Assembly (NCBI GenBank): GCA_029571985.1
Contig: JAKQVC010000132.1
Coordinates: 173,024-237,023, forward strand
Origin: Bacteroidota bacterium
GTDB lineage: Bacteria > Bacteroidota > Bacteroidia > Chitinophagales > BACL12
Length of the DNA stretch: 64,000 bases
Reading direction: 5' to 3'
Shown: in pieces, positions 9,133 to 17,301 of the stretch
Position numbering within the stretch: position 1 is the stretch's first letter
Layout of the letters: every line of letters begins with the position of its first letter
The notes under the pieces: model-generated
Told to the model about the DNA's origin: nothing
Database searches by the model: none
What the model saw: only the letters and a program-made list of their open reading frames with translations
Program-made: the position numbers and the translations under genes

Positions 9133-10329
9133 TCAATCTGCTATAGCTGCAACACCCGGTAAAGTCTTTCCTTCAAAAAACTCCAACATCGCACCGCCAC
9201 CGGTTGATACATAACTCACTTTATCAGCAAGATGATATTTATTAACTGCAGCAACACTATCGCCACCACCTACAAGTGAATACGCACCATTGGCAGTTGC
9301 TTTTGCCACCGCATGTGCAATATCCTGCGTGCCGATGCTGAAATTTTCCATTTCGAATACACCCATCGGACCATTCCATAAAATGGTTTTCGATTGCATG
9401 ATGACAGCAGTGAATTCCTGTATGGCTGCCGCACCAATATCTAATCCCATCCAACCATCCGGTATGGCATTGCTATTTGCAGATTTTATTTGTGCATCAT
9501 TATTAAACGCATCCGCAATTAAAGAATCCTGCGGTAATAAAATGCGCACACCTGAAGCCTTTGCTTTATCGAGTAATTGTTTAGCCATTTCTAAACGATC
9601 CTCCTCACACAGTGAGCTTCCGATATTTCCGCCCATAGCTTTAAAGAAGGTGTAGGCCATCCCGCCACCGATAATCACGTTATCTGCTTTCTCCAATAAT
9701 TTTTCTAAAATCAAAATTTTATCCGACACCTTAGCGCCACCGATGATGGCCGTAAATGGTTTTTCATGTTGATGCAGTACTTTATTACCTGCAGCCACCT
9801 CAGCCGCCATTAAAGCGCCGAACATTTTATATGGCGCATCAAAATAATTTGCAATGATGGTTGTTGAGGCATGTGCACGATGCGCAGTACCAAATGCATC
9901 ATTTACATATACATCACCCAATTTAGATAATTGTTCTGCAAACGCTGCATCACCTTTTTCTTCTTCGGGATGAAAACGCAAATTTTCCAATAATACAACC
10001 TCACCGGCTTTCAGCGATTGCGCCGCTGTTAAAGCCATGTCGCCGATGCAGTCATTTACAAATTGCACTTCTCTACCCAATAACTGACTCAGATGCGCAA
10101 CTATATGACGCAAAGAATATTTATCCTCCGGACCACCTTTTGGTCGACCGAGGTGCGATATCAAAACAACACTGCCCCCATCGTTTAATATTTTATTGAT
10201 AGTCGACAATGCGGCGCGTAAACGTGTATCATCAGTAACGGCAAATGTTTGTTTATCGAGTGGCACATTAAAATCTACCCGAATAACGGCACGTTTACCG
10301 GAAAAATTAAAATCAGCTATTGTTCTCAT
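9133..10329 (-). CDS. pgk: Phosphoglycerate kinase
   Basis: A cytoplasmic glycolytic enzyme that transfers phosphate from 1,3-bisphosphoglycerate to ADP. The 398-residue protein has the usual length and motifs: RVDFNVPLD near the N-terminus, SHLGRPKG, the hinge/C-lobe stretch [11 protein letters not shown], and the nucleotide-binding [12 protein letters not shown] near the end. It starts 32 bases behind the gap stop on the same strand, so the two form a gap-pgk operon that ends at a strong terminator. Confidence 0.98.
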   Translation of the reverse strand: MRTIADFNFSGKRAVIRVDFNVPLDKQTFAVTDDTRLRAALSTINKILNDGGSVVLISHLGRPKGGPEDKYSLRHIVAHLSQLLGREVQFVNDCIGDMALTAAQSLKAGEVVLLENLRFHPEEEKGDAAFAEQLSKLGDVYVNDAFGTAHRAHASTTIIANYFDAPYKMFGALMAAEVAAGNKVLHQHEKPFTAIIGGAKVSDKILILEKLLEKADNVIIGGGMAYTFFKAMGGNIGSSLCEEDRLEMAKQLLDKAKASGVRILLPQDSLIADAFNNDAQIKSANSNAIPDGWMGLDIGAAAIQEFTAVIMQSKTILWNGPMGVFEMENFSIGTQDIAHAVAKATANGAYSLVGGGDSVAAVNKYHLADKVSYVSTGGGAMLEFFEGKTLPGVAAIAD

Positions 10330-10361
10330 CAGCTTAGTTTATTTGAATCAGTTATACATCC

Positions 10362-11443
<1,082 letters not shown>

Positions 11444-11462
11444 CACTCTCTTTTACGGACAA

Positions 11463-11599
11463 GGCCCGTTCAGAAGGAGGTTAGGGAACAAAATAAACGT
11501 TCTCAGAACAGGGGTTCCCCGCCTGCTCGACGCAGGAGGGCAGGGATTCCCGGAGTACACCTCCGAAATAAAAACGTTCTTACACTGCGCAAAAAATAT
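11463..11599 (+). pseudogene. Defective tRNA-Glu-like unit A (137-bp tandem repeat)
   Basis: The first of two exact-length 137-bp units before the intact tRNA-Glu. Its 5' end GGCCCGTTC and its T-arm region match tRNA-Glu, but the D and anticodon arms differ, with no UUC anticodon loop. The T loop carries a 27-nt insertion at 11518-11544. The 3' acceptor strand is replaced by a GGAGTAC/CTCC segment and an A-rich spacer. It cannot fold as a normal tRNA. Confidence 0.7.
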
Positions 11600-11736
11600 G
11601 GCCCGTTCGTCTAGGGGTTAGGACACGAGATTTTCATTCTCGGAACAGGGGTTCCCCGCCTGCTCGACGCAGGAGGGCAGGGATTCCCGGAGTACAGCTC
11701 CGAAATAAAAATGTTCTTACACTGCGCAAAAAATTT
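11600..11736 (+). pseudogene. Defective tRNA-Glu unit B (137-bp tandem repeat, T-loop insertion)
   Basis: From 11600 to the T arm the unit is identical to the intact tRNA-Glu at 11737, including the D arm and a UUC anticodon loop. A 27-nt palindromic insertion (11655-11681) splits the T loop between TTC and GATT, and the 3' acceptor strand is missing. The spacer after it matches that of unit A with a few changes. It is therefore a pseudogene unless the insertion can be removed from the RNA, for which there is no known precedent. Confidence 0.75.
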
Positions 11737-11808
11737 GGCCCGTTCGTCTAGGGGTTAGGACACGAGATTTTCATTCTCGGAACAGGGGTTCGATTCCCCT
11801 ACGGGCTA
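11737..11808 (+). tRNA. tRNA-Glu (anticodon UUC)
   Basis: A complete cloverleaf: acceptor GGCCCGT with ACGGGCT (one G-T pair), D arm with AGGGGTTAGG, anticodon stem CGAGA/TCTCG around TTTTCAT (anticodon TTC), and T arm AGGGG-TTCGATT-CCCCT. CCA is not encoded. It is followed at 11821 by a strong terminator. It is the only intact member of the tRNA-Glu array. The anticodon loop from 11768 onward is the point where the downstream repeats restart. Confidence 0.95.
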
Positions 11809-11820
11809 CTCGAACAAAAA

Positions 11821-11856
11821 AGACCGACCAGCAGATCGCTGGTCGGTCTTTTTTTT
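11821..11856 (+). terminator. Rho-independent terminator of tRNA-Glu
   Basis: AGACCGACCAGC (11821-11832), loop AGATC, and GCTGGTCGGTCT (11838-11849) form a perfect 12-bp stem followed by eight Ts. Near copies recur at 12198 and 12568, a decayed one near 16826, so the terminator is part of the repeated module. Confidence 0.9.
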
Positions 11857-11873
11857 ACCCTTAATTCAACAAC

Positions 11874-12110
11874 ATGAAAACGTACGTTTACGCCCTTAAA
11901 AACAAAATCAACAATGAAATTTATGTAGGTATTGCCTTAGATCCACAAATAAGATTACTGGAACACAATCGTGGAAAAAACAGATACACAAAAGCATTTA
12001 TGCCATGGCAAATTTTCTACACTGAAGAATGCAATGGTTGGGCAGAAGCTAGAAAAAGAGAAATTTATTTGAAATCTGGCGCCGGAAAAAGGTTTCTTAA
12101 AAACTTGTGA
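11874..12110 (+). CDS. GIY-YIG nuclease family protein, array copy 1
   Basis: A 78-residue single-domain GIY-YIG protein. The family motifs are YVYALKN (3-9), YVGIA (17-21, the YIG element), the conserved Arg in RLLEHN (27-32) and the C-terminal AEARKREIYLKSGAGKRFL with its catalytic-type Glu. GIY-YIG domains cut DNA in homing endonucleases, UvrC and Slx1. Short stand-alone copies are frequent in Bacteroidota; their role is not settled. It begins 18 bases after the tRNA-Glu terminator T-run, and two bases after its stop a tRNA-Glu 3' half begins. This link suggests a tRNA-gene-targeting mobile module, which is inference. Confidence 0.85.
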   Translation: MKTYVYALKNKINNEIYVGIALDPQIRLLEHNRGKNRYTKAFMPWQIFYTEECNGWAEARKREIYLKSGAGKRFLKNL

Positions 12111-12112
12111 TA

Positions 12113-12180
12113 TTTTCATTCTCGGAACAGGGGTTCCCCGCCTGCTCGACGCAGGAGGGCAGGGATTCCCCTTCGGGCTA
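12113..12180 (+). pseudogene. tRNA-Glu 3' half D with T-loop insertion
   Basis: The segment starts at TTTTCATTCTCGG, exactly the anticodon loop of tRNA-Glu, and runs through variable region, T arm and 3' acceptor strand (CTTCGGGCTA, one change from the intact gene). The 27-nt insertion is at 12137-12163. It looks like the displaced 3' half left behind when a GIY-YIG module entered the tRNA gene. A terminator follows at 12198. Confidence 0.75.
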
Positions 12181-12197
12181 CTCAAAAAAAATCAAAA

Positions 12198-12233
12198 AGA
12201 CCGACCAGCGATCTGCTGGTCGGTCTTTTTTTT
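12198..12233 (+). terminator. Module terminator, second copy
   Basis: AGACCGACCAGC (12198-12209), loop GATCT, GCTGGTCGGTCT (12215-12226) and a run of Ts. The stem is identical to that behind the intact tRNA-Glu. Confidence 0.85.
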
Positions 12234-12250
12234 ACCCTTAATTCAACAAC

Positions 12251-12487
12251 ATGAAAACATACGTTTACGCCCTTAAAAACAACATCAACTATGAAATTTA
12301 TGTAGGTATTGCCTTAGATCCACAAATAAGATTACTGGAACATAATCGTGGAAAAAACAGATACACAAAAGCATTTATGCCATGGCAAATTTTCTACTCT
12401 GAAGAATGCAATGGTTGGGCAGAAGCTAGAAAAAGAGAAATTTATTTGAAATCTGGCGCCGGAAAAAGGTTTCTTAAAAACTTGTAA
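12251..12487 (+). CDS. GIY-YIG nuclease family protein, array copy 2
   Basis: A 78-residue near-identical duplicate of the copy at 11874; the few differences include K11N, N14Y and T50S. All GIY-YIG motif positions are kept (YVYALKN, YVGIA, Arg27, and the Glu in the KREIYLKSGAGKRF tail), so both copies could be active. It has the same leader (CCCTTAATTCAACAAC before the ATG) and the same trailing tRNA-Glu 3' half. That shows the duplicated unit is larger than the reading frame. Confidence 0.85.
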   Translation: MKTYVYALKNNINYEIYVGIALDPQIRLLEHNRGKNRYTKAFMPWQIFYSEECNGWAEARKREIYLKSGAGKRFLKNL

Positions 12488-12489
12488 TA

Positions 12490-12557
12490 TTTTCATTCTC
12501 GGAACAGGGGTTCCCCGCCTGCTCGACGCAGGAGGGCAGGGATTCCCCTACGGGCAA
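12490..12557 (+). pseudogene. tRNA-Glu 3' half E with T-loop insertion
   Basis: It again starts at the anticodon loop (TTTTCATTCTCGG), carries the 27-nt insertion at 12514-12540 and ends in CTACGGGCAA. The spacing to half D is 377 bases, against 345 from the intact tRNA to half D; the difference is mostly the insertion. Confidence 0.75.
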
Positions 12558-12567
12558 CTCGAACAAA

Positions 12568-12603
12568 AAAGGCCGACCAGCGATCTACTGGTCGGCCTTT
12601 TTG
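12568..12603 (+). terminator. Module terminator, third copy (compensated stem)
   Basis: AAAGGCCGACCAG (12568-12580) pairs with CTGGTCGGCCTTT (12588-12600), followed by a short T-run. Compared with the first two copies an A-T pair has become G-C on both sides, keeping the stem intact. Confidence 0.8.
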
Positions 12604-12622
12604 TTCCCTTAAATCAACATCA

Positions 12623-14146
12623 TTATTCAATATAAACTACAAACGTAATTCTTACATCTTCAGGATTGTCAGAAGGCCAAGTCGGACAATCCCATTTAAT
12701 CTCAAGGTAATCTCCCTGTGAGACAGGCTGACTTAATCCTGTTGCACTTATTAAACTTGTAGAACTAGTATTTGTAATAGTACCAAGGTTTACAAAAATG
12801 CTGGAATTAATTTTTAAATATATTGTCGACACATCAGTTTCTGTACTTGGGTTTCCGGTATTGAAATACACATAAGCTACTCTTACTATTCCTGATTTAG
12901 GAATGTATACTTTATTTAAATCAGGTGTTGTTCCGGATATTTGCGGAATAGCACCAACATAATAATTTTCATTATCAGCGGGATCAATATCATTGGAAAC
13001 ACCTTGTAACGTTATTCCTAAAGATAGATTTGAAGTTTTAGTTTTGTCAATTGTACCCGCAGATGCATCATAAATGGCAACGTAATCTGAATTTCTATCA
13101 ACACTGGTTTCTTCTGCGAGGCCGTTAATATCCATGGAGAGCACATCAGAACTTAGTGACAATCCAGAACCTAAGGTTCCTGAGATTAAATTTTTACCGG
13201 AATTAAAAACAGCAATTCTGGAAGCAGTTTGTTTATTGAAAGTAACCTGTCCCGCATCCAGTGTGAGCACATCATCAATAGAAGTTCCTGCACTATTATA
13301 AACGCCAAAATGCAATCCTCCTTTACTTGGGTTAGCAGTGCGAACAAAGCTAATGTATCCCCCAATGGTGCTTTTAGTATTATCAACTCCAAACCCTATA
13401 GAAGCTGATTCGCCATTGATATCAGAATGATTCTGAACTGTGCTTTGATAATTTATCCAACTTGTATTTCCATCCGAATAATCCTGAGCTCCAACAACTT
13501 TAAACTGTGGGTTATCGGAATCGTTTGCATTGTCGCCAACAATAAAATGATTCTTAATAAACGAAACCTCGTTAGACCTTAACTTTATAGTAGTTTCATC
13601 TTCACCATTAATTAAACTCCAATTGATATGACTATCCTGAAAGTCGATCAAAAGCGCAATGGGGTCAGGGCCCTCAACAACCAGTCTCCGATGCACATAA
13701 TATTGACCTGTTGTGGAGGGAGCAACCAGGTCAAACAAATAAGAAGGTGATGCATTATTTAAGCCAATTCGATTATTAGAAGCATCGTAAACAAAACCAC
13801 TTGGACCCAAAGTAAACGTGTTGCCGGAAGTTCCGGAAATTGATAAGCTAGTAGAAAACTCCTTTGCACCTGAAAATGTTTGAATAGTTGTATTAACGAC
13901 TCCACTTGTGCTTATATTTGCTTCAGGAACATCAGAAATAATACTCCAATCTATACCAGTTAGCCAAACCGGCTCGAAGTAGGATCCTGTAGACACCAAA
14001 TTACCTACAGACCATGTTCTGTTTGCAGATAAATCATAAGTAGTTCCATTTATCGTAAGTGTGCGAGTGTCCGGAACAAATTGAGCATTAATTGTGGTCG
14101 AATAAAAATTAATACAAAATAATATCAAAATATAGGTTAGTTTCAT
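12623..14146 (-). CDS. Secreted surface or tail-fibre-like protein of unknown function
   Basis: A 507-residue protein from ATG 14146 (an upstream ATG at 14170 adds 8 residues). It begins with a signal peptide (MKLTYILILFCINFYSTTINAQ). After it comes LTINGTTYDLSANRTWSVGN, a motif seen in large Bacteroidota surface proteins and phage tail-fibre-like proteins, then a beta-rich Ser/Thr/Gly/Asn-rich body and a C-terminal domain (from about 420) that looks like a jelly-roll or adhesion module. No T9SS sorting domain is seen. It is 32 bases from the next gene on the same strand. The DNA is visibly more A+T-rich than the flanks, suggesting acquisition. Function unknown. Confidence 0.75.
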   Translation of the reverse strand: MKLTYILILFCINFYSTTINAQFVPDTRTLTINGTTYDLSANRTWSVGNLVSTGSYFEPVWLTGIDWSIISDVPEANISTSGVVNTTIQTFSGAKEFSTSLSISGTSGNTFTLGPSGFVYDASNNRIGLNNASPSYLFDLVAPSTTGQYYVHRRLVVEGPDPIALLIDFQDSHINWSLINGEDETTIKLRSNEVSFIKNHFIVGDNANDSDNPQFKVVGAQDYSDGNTSWINYQSTVQNHSDINGESASIGFGVDNTKSTIGGYISFVRTANPSKGGLHFGVYNSAGTSIDDVLTLDAGQVTFNKQTASRIAVFNSGKNLISGTLGSGLSLSSDVLSMDINGLAEETSVDRNSDYVAIYDASAGTIDKTKTSNLSLGITLQGVSNDIDPADNENYYVGAIPQISGTTPDLNKVYIPKSGIVRVAYVYFNTGNPSTETDVSTIYLKINSSIFVNLGTITNTSSTSLISATGLSQPVSQGDYLEIKWDCPTWPSDNPEDVRITFVVYIE

Positions 14147-14178
14147 AACTGCGGATTTAGATAAAATCAAAGTAGTAA

Positions 14179-16602
14179 TTAATTACTTAGGATAGTAATT
14201 CTTTTATAATATATGAACCCTGCTAATTCAATTGAGACAACACCTAATCCAGAAAAACTATCCGGCAGGGATATGGATAAAGTATTTCCAAAACCTACCT
14301 CTTTTGCTATAATATTTCCATATATATCATAAAAAGAAACGAATGTTTCACCTACAATATCGAAGCCGATTTTAATTTCGAAAATGCCATAATTGGGATT
14401 AGGATAAATAGCAATTTGGCTCTGATAATTGGTATTTATTGTTACAAAACCTTCGTCAATAGTCATATTGCAATTATCATCAAAACCATTTTCTACTTCA
14501 ATAGCACCGGGGTATATTTCAGGATTTAAATCATTACAATCAGTTGAATCAAAAACATACCCATCCATCTCATCCAAACAAGTGACTGTATCAAAATTCC
14601 CATCGCCAAAATTGTCATTGTCTAAATCTAGAAAAAAGGTTTGAAAAGTTAACCCGTCATCAATCATTCCGTTACAATTGTCATCTAAGGCATTACAAAT
14701 TTCATTAGAGGATGGGTTAATAAAATAAGCAGAGTCATTACAATCTAAAGAATTAGTAACAAATCCATCAGGTGTAACAATCTCACATAGTAATTCAGAA
14801 TTGAGAACATCTCCGTACGAATCTCCATCTGCATCTGTATAAACTGTCAAAAACTCATATACCAATTCATTTGTATCGTTGCAATCGGTGCTATCTGTAA
14901 CAAACCCGAAAGGTGGCAATTCCAAGCAACTCATTGTCGAAAAAATTGCATTCCCATAGCCGTCAAGGTCAACATCTTCAAAATAAGTGTAAAGTGGCAA
15001 GCCTTCATCTATTTCAAAATTACAATTATCATCAATTTCGTTGCATATCTCAAGAGAAAAAGGATTAATTGAGTTGTTTGTGTCGTCACAATCTGTGCTA
15101 TCTTCCACATACCCATCAATTGCTATACATGACATTATCAATGTGGTATCATCTCCAAAACCATCCCCATCCAAATCTCTAAAGAATGGTATCAAATCAC
15201 AATCTGTTGGCAAGAGTTTTACGAGCCAAAAATCAGAACTGCCCACATTGGATTCAGTTTTATCTCCTGATATATTTGAAAAGGAATATCCTCCTAATAT
15301 ATATCCGCCATCTACAGAATACTTAACATCGCTTAGGTAGTCAAAGGTATTACCTCCAATAGTTTTTTCCCAAAGTATATTTCCTCCTATATCAATATTT
15401 ACAATCCAATAGTCATCATCTCCATTTGCATTTTGAGATTTATCTCCAGAAATATTTGAAGAAGAATATCCACTCAAAATATACCCTGATGGGGTTTTGC
15501 TTATATTAGTTAAATAATCATTTAAATACCCCCAAATTGTATTTTGCCATTCAATTACACCATCTTCATCTAGCTTAACTATCCAGTAATCGTAGGTATT
15601 ATACATACCTAAAGCCCCCTCAGTTTTATCACCAGAGATATCGCTTGCAGAATATCCAGCCAAAATATAGCCCCCTTCAAGTGCCGTTTCAACTGAAATT
15701 AAATTGTCCGCATTATTTCCTCCTATAGTGTTATCCCATTCAATAAATCCAGAAGAATCTAATTTAATTACCCAATAATCTGAGGTAAAATCCATCCCCA
15801 TATTATTTTCAGTTTTGTCTCCTGATAAATTGGACAATGACCTACCACCCAAAAGGTAACCTCCATCCATAGTTTGCTTAACACTATACATTCGATCATC
15901 ATCTGCGCCGCCTATCGTATTTTGCCATTCAATTTCTCCTAGAGAATCTAATTTTACGACCCAGTAGTCATATGTGCCCGGCAACCCAAGATTAGGCTCA
16001 GTCTTAACTCCTGAGATTCCAGATCTAGAATAACCTCCAACTATAAATCCACCATCTGCTGTCGCCTCAATACAAGATAGAAAATCATGGTAATCTCCGC
16101 CAATTGTCTTATCCCACAATACTAACCCAGCGTAATTAATTTTTACTACCCAATAATCATAGCTAAACCCGATTGACGGCGCAGTTTTGTCACCTGAAAT
16201 ACCAGAAATTGAATAGCCTGCTAATATATATGCTGAATCAGGCATAGATATTACATCAACAAGTACATCATATGTATTCCCACCAATCGTATTCTGAAAT
16301 TCTATGTAACCATAAGAATCAATTTTTATTATCCAATAATCATCATTACCCAAACTATTTTCTGTTTTATCTCCTGATATATCGGAATCTGAACTACCTA
16401 CAACGATGTAGCCAAAGTCATTTGTTTGAATAATACTAGCTAAGTTATCATAGGTATTGCCTCCAATTGTATTCTGCCATTCAATTTCAGGGGCTTGGCA
16501 AAAACCAACAAACTCAGCTGAAAAAAAGAAAAGAAATATTGTTAGCTTAATTATAATTTGGTTGATCATAACCAAATTTAATGATATTTTCTGATTTTTC
16601 AT
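14179..16602 (-). CDS. Large T9SS-exported protein with seven propeller-type repeats and MopE-like motifs
   Basis: An 807-residue secreted protein. Signal peptide at the N-terminus (hydrophobic IIIKLTIFLFFFSAEFVGFCQ; a start at 16569 is possible). Residues about 40-465 hold seven repeats of about 60 residues of the form WQNTIGG...GGYILGGYS...SGDKTE...DYWIVKLD, which fits a seven-bladed beta-propeller. Four MopE-type motifs follow (DxDGDGxGD...DGYVxDSTDCDD...EICNxxDDNCNxxIDEG), with many Asp suited to calcium. The end (IAIYPNPNYGIFEIKI onward) is a type A sorting domain of the type IX secretion system. Likely a surface-anchored protein; the ligand is unknown. It pairs with the 12623 gene in an A+T-rich island. 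Confidence 0.85.
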   Translation of the reverse strand: MKNQKISLNLVMINQIIIKLTIFLFFFSAEFVGFCQAPEIEWQNTIGGNTYDNLASIIQTNDFGYIVVGSSDSDISGDKTENSLGNDDYWIIKIDSYGYIEFQNTIGGNTYDVLVDVISMPDSAYILAGYSISGISGDKTAPSIGFSYDYWVVKINYAGLVLWDKTIGGDYHDFLSCIEATADGGFIVGGYSRSGISGVKTEPNLGLPGTYDYWVVKLDSLGEIEWQNTIGGADDDRMYSVKQTMDGGYLLGGRSLSNLSGDKTENNMGMDFTSDYWVIKLDSSGFIEWDNTIGGNNADNLISVETALEGGYILAGYSASDISGDKTEGALGMYNTYDYWIVKLDEDGVIEWQNTIWGYLNDYLTNISKTPSGYILSGYSSSNISGDKSQNANGDDDYWIVNIDIGGNILWEKTIGGNTFDYLSDVKYSVDGGYILGGYSFSNISGDKTESNVGSSDFWLVKLLPTDCDLIPFFRDLDGDGFGDDTTLIMSCIAIDGYVEDSTDCDDTNNSINPFSLEICNEIDDNCNFEIDEGLPLYTYFEDVDLDGYGNAIFSTMSCLELPPFGFVTDSTDCNDTNELVYEFLTVYTDADGDSYGDVLNSELLCEIVTPDGFVTNSLDCNDSAYFINPSSNEICNALDDNCNGMIDDGLTFQTFFLDLDNDNFGDGNFDTVTCLDEMDGYVFDSTDCNDLNPEIYPGAIEVENGFDDNCNMTIDEGFVTINTNYQSQIAIYPNPNYGIFEIKIGFDIVGETFVSFYDIYGNIIAKEVGFGNTLSISLPDSFSGLGVVSIELAGFIYYKRITILSN

Positions 16603-16876
16603 TTAAAATAACTGAGAACTTTAATTTTAAGTTAAAAAATTACGATAACGATAAACTAAATCCGAGCAAAAATGGAGCAGTAATCATGCTTTTGAATAGA
16701 ACACTATTCAGTAGCTAAAAGAGGCATTCAGCGGAAATTCATGCCAGAAGTTTATCTAACTCCTTGATTTTCATCACCAATAGGATAGATAACCGAATAC
16801 TACAGAATAGTTCAAAATCTTTACTAGATCAACCAGTAATCTATTGGCCAGCCTCTTTTACACTTAAATCAACAAA
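16603..16876. other. Non-coding stretch with decayed module sequence
   Basis: No gene is seen. The right part (about 16760-16876) still resembles the tRNA-Glu module: GATTTTCATC near 16770, a broken hairpin CCAGTAATCTATTGG (near 16833-16847) in place of the terminator, and the leader CTTAAATCAACAAA just before the third GIY-YIG start. The left part up to 16760 is A+T-rich without recognisable content. Confidence 0.4.
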
Positions 16877-17113
16877 ATGAAAACGTACGTTTACACCCTT
16901 AAAAACAACATCAACAATGAAATTTATGTAGGCATTGCCTTAGATCCACAAATAAGATTACTGGAACACAATCGTGGAAAAAACTGATACACAAAAGCAT
17001 TTATGCCATGGCAAATTTTCTACACTGAAGAATGCAATGGTTGGGCAGAAGCTAGAAAAAGAGAAATCTATTTGAAATCGGGGGCCGGTAAAAGGTTTCT
17101 TAAAAACTTGTAA
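16877..17113 (+). pseudogene. GIY-YIG nuclease gene, array copy 3, with in-frame stop
   Basis: The same 237-base frame as the copies at 11874 and 12251. Codon 37 is TGA (16985-16987) where the others have AGA (Arg), a single-base change. Apart from that stop the frame is intact to the TAA, with only a few other differences (for example A7T). A protein ending after 36 residues would lack the catalytic Glu region, so the copy is probably dead, although its recent inactivation implies recent spread. It is followed by the usual tRNA-Glu remnant. Confidence 0.8.
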
Positions 17114-17115
17114 TA

Positions 17116-17136
17116 TTTTCATTCTCGGAACAGGGG
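17116..17136 (+). pseudogene. Truncated tRNA-Glu 3' remnant F
   Basis: The sequence starts at the anticodon loop (TTTTCATTCTCGG) and stops after the 5' strand of the T stem (AACAGGGG). From the T loop on the sequence is unrelated. The break coincides with the spot where the other defective copies carry the 27-nt insertion. Confidence 0.65.
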
Positions 17137-17137
17137 G

Positions 17138-17209
17138 TCCTAATGCACTTTGTGCGTCTTCGGGGGAATTGAATTCAAATCGCCCGATTATAGTTACCGG
17201 GTAGCTCAT
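17138..17209 (-). pseudogene. Possible N-terminal gene fragment cut by the array
   Basis: A minus-strand frame starting at 17209 reads MSYPVTIIGRFEFNSPEDAQ and then runs into the tRNA-Glu remnant, where it continues only as antisense of the GIY-YIG copy. The first 20 or so residues have normal protein composition. They may be the start of a gene whose remainder was lost when the array ended here. No family is recognised. Confidence 0.2.
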
Positions 17210-17301
17210 ACTTTTTATTAAAATTTAGAAAATTGTGTTCTATTAAGTTGCATAAAGCTGCTGTACTTGGTCATACATCCAACACTTCGCGCTTGCACTA
17301 T

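Noticed and set aside
11655..11681. The 27-nt insertion as a self-splicing tRNA intron
   Set aside because: Far too short for a group I intron, not in the anticodon loop, and the host copy B lacks its acceptor strand anyway.
11955..12185. Open frame antisense to GIY-YIG copy 1, repeated antisense to copy 3
   Set aside because: Its sequence is fully explained as the reverse strand of the nuclease gene and tRNA half; no start context of its own.
11463..12600. The regularly spaced repeats as a CRISPR array
   Set aside because: Repeat units are 137 or about 345-377 bases, contain genes and tRNA parts, and no cas gene is present.
11874..17113. An insertion sequence with a normal transposase
   Set aside because: No transposase, integrase or terminal inverted repeats are seen in the region.
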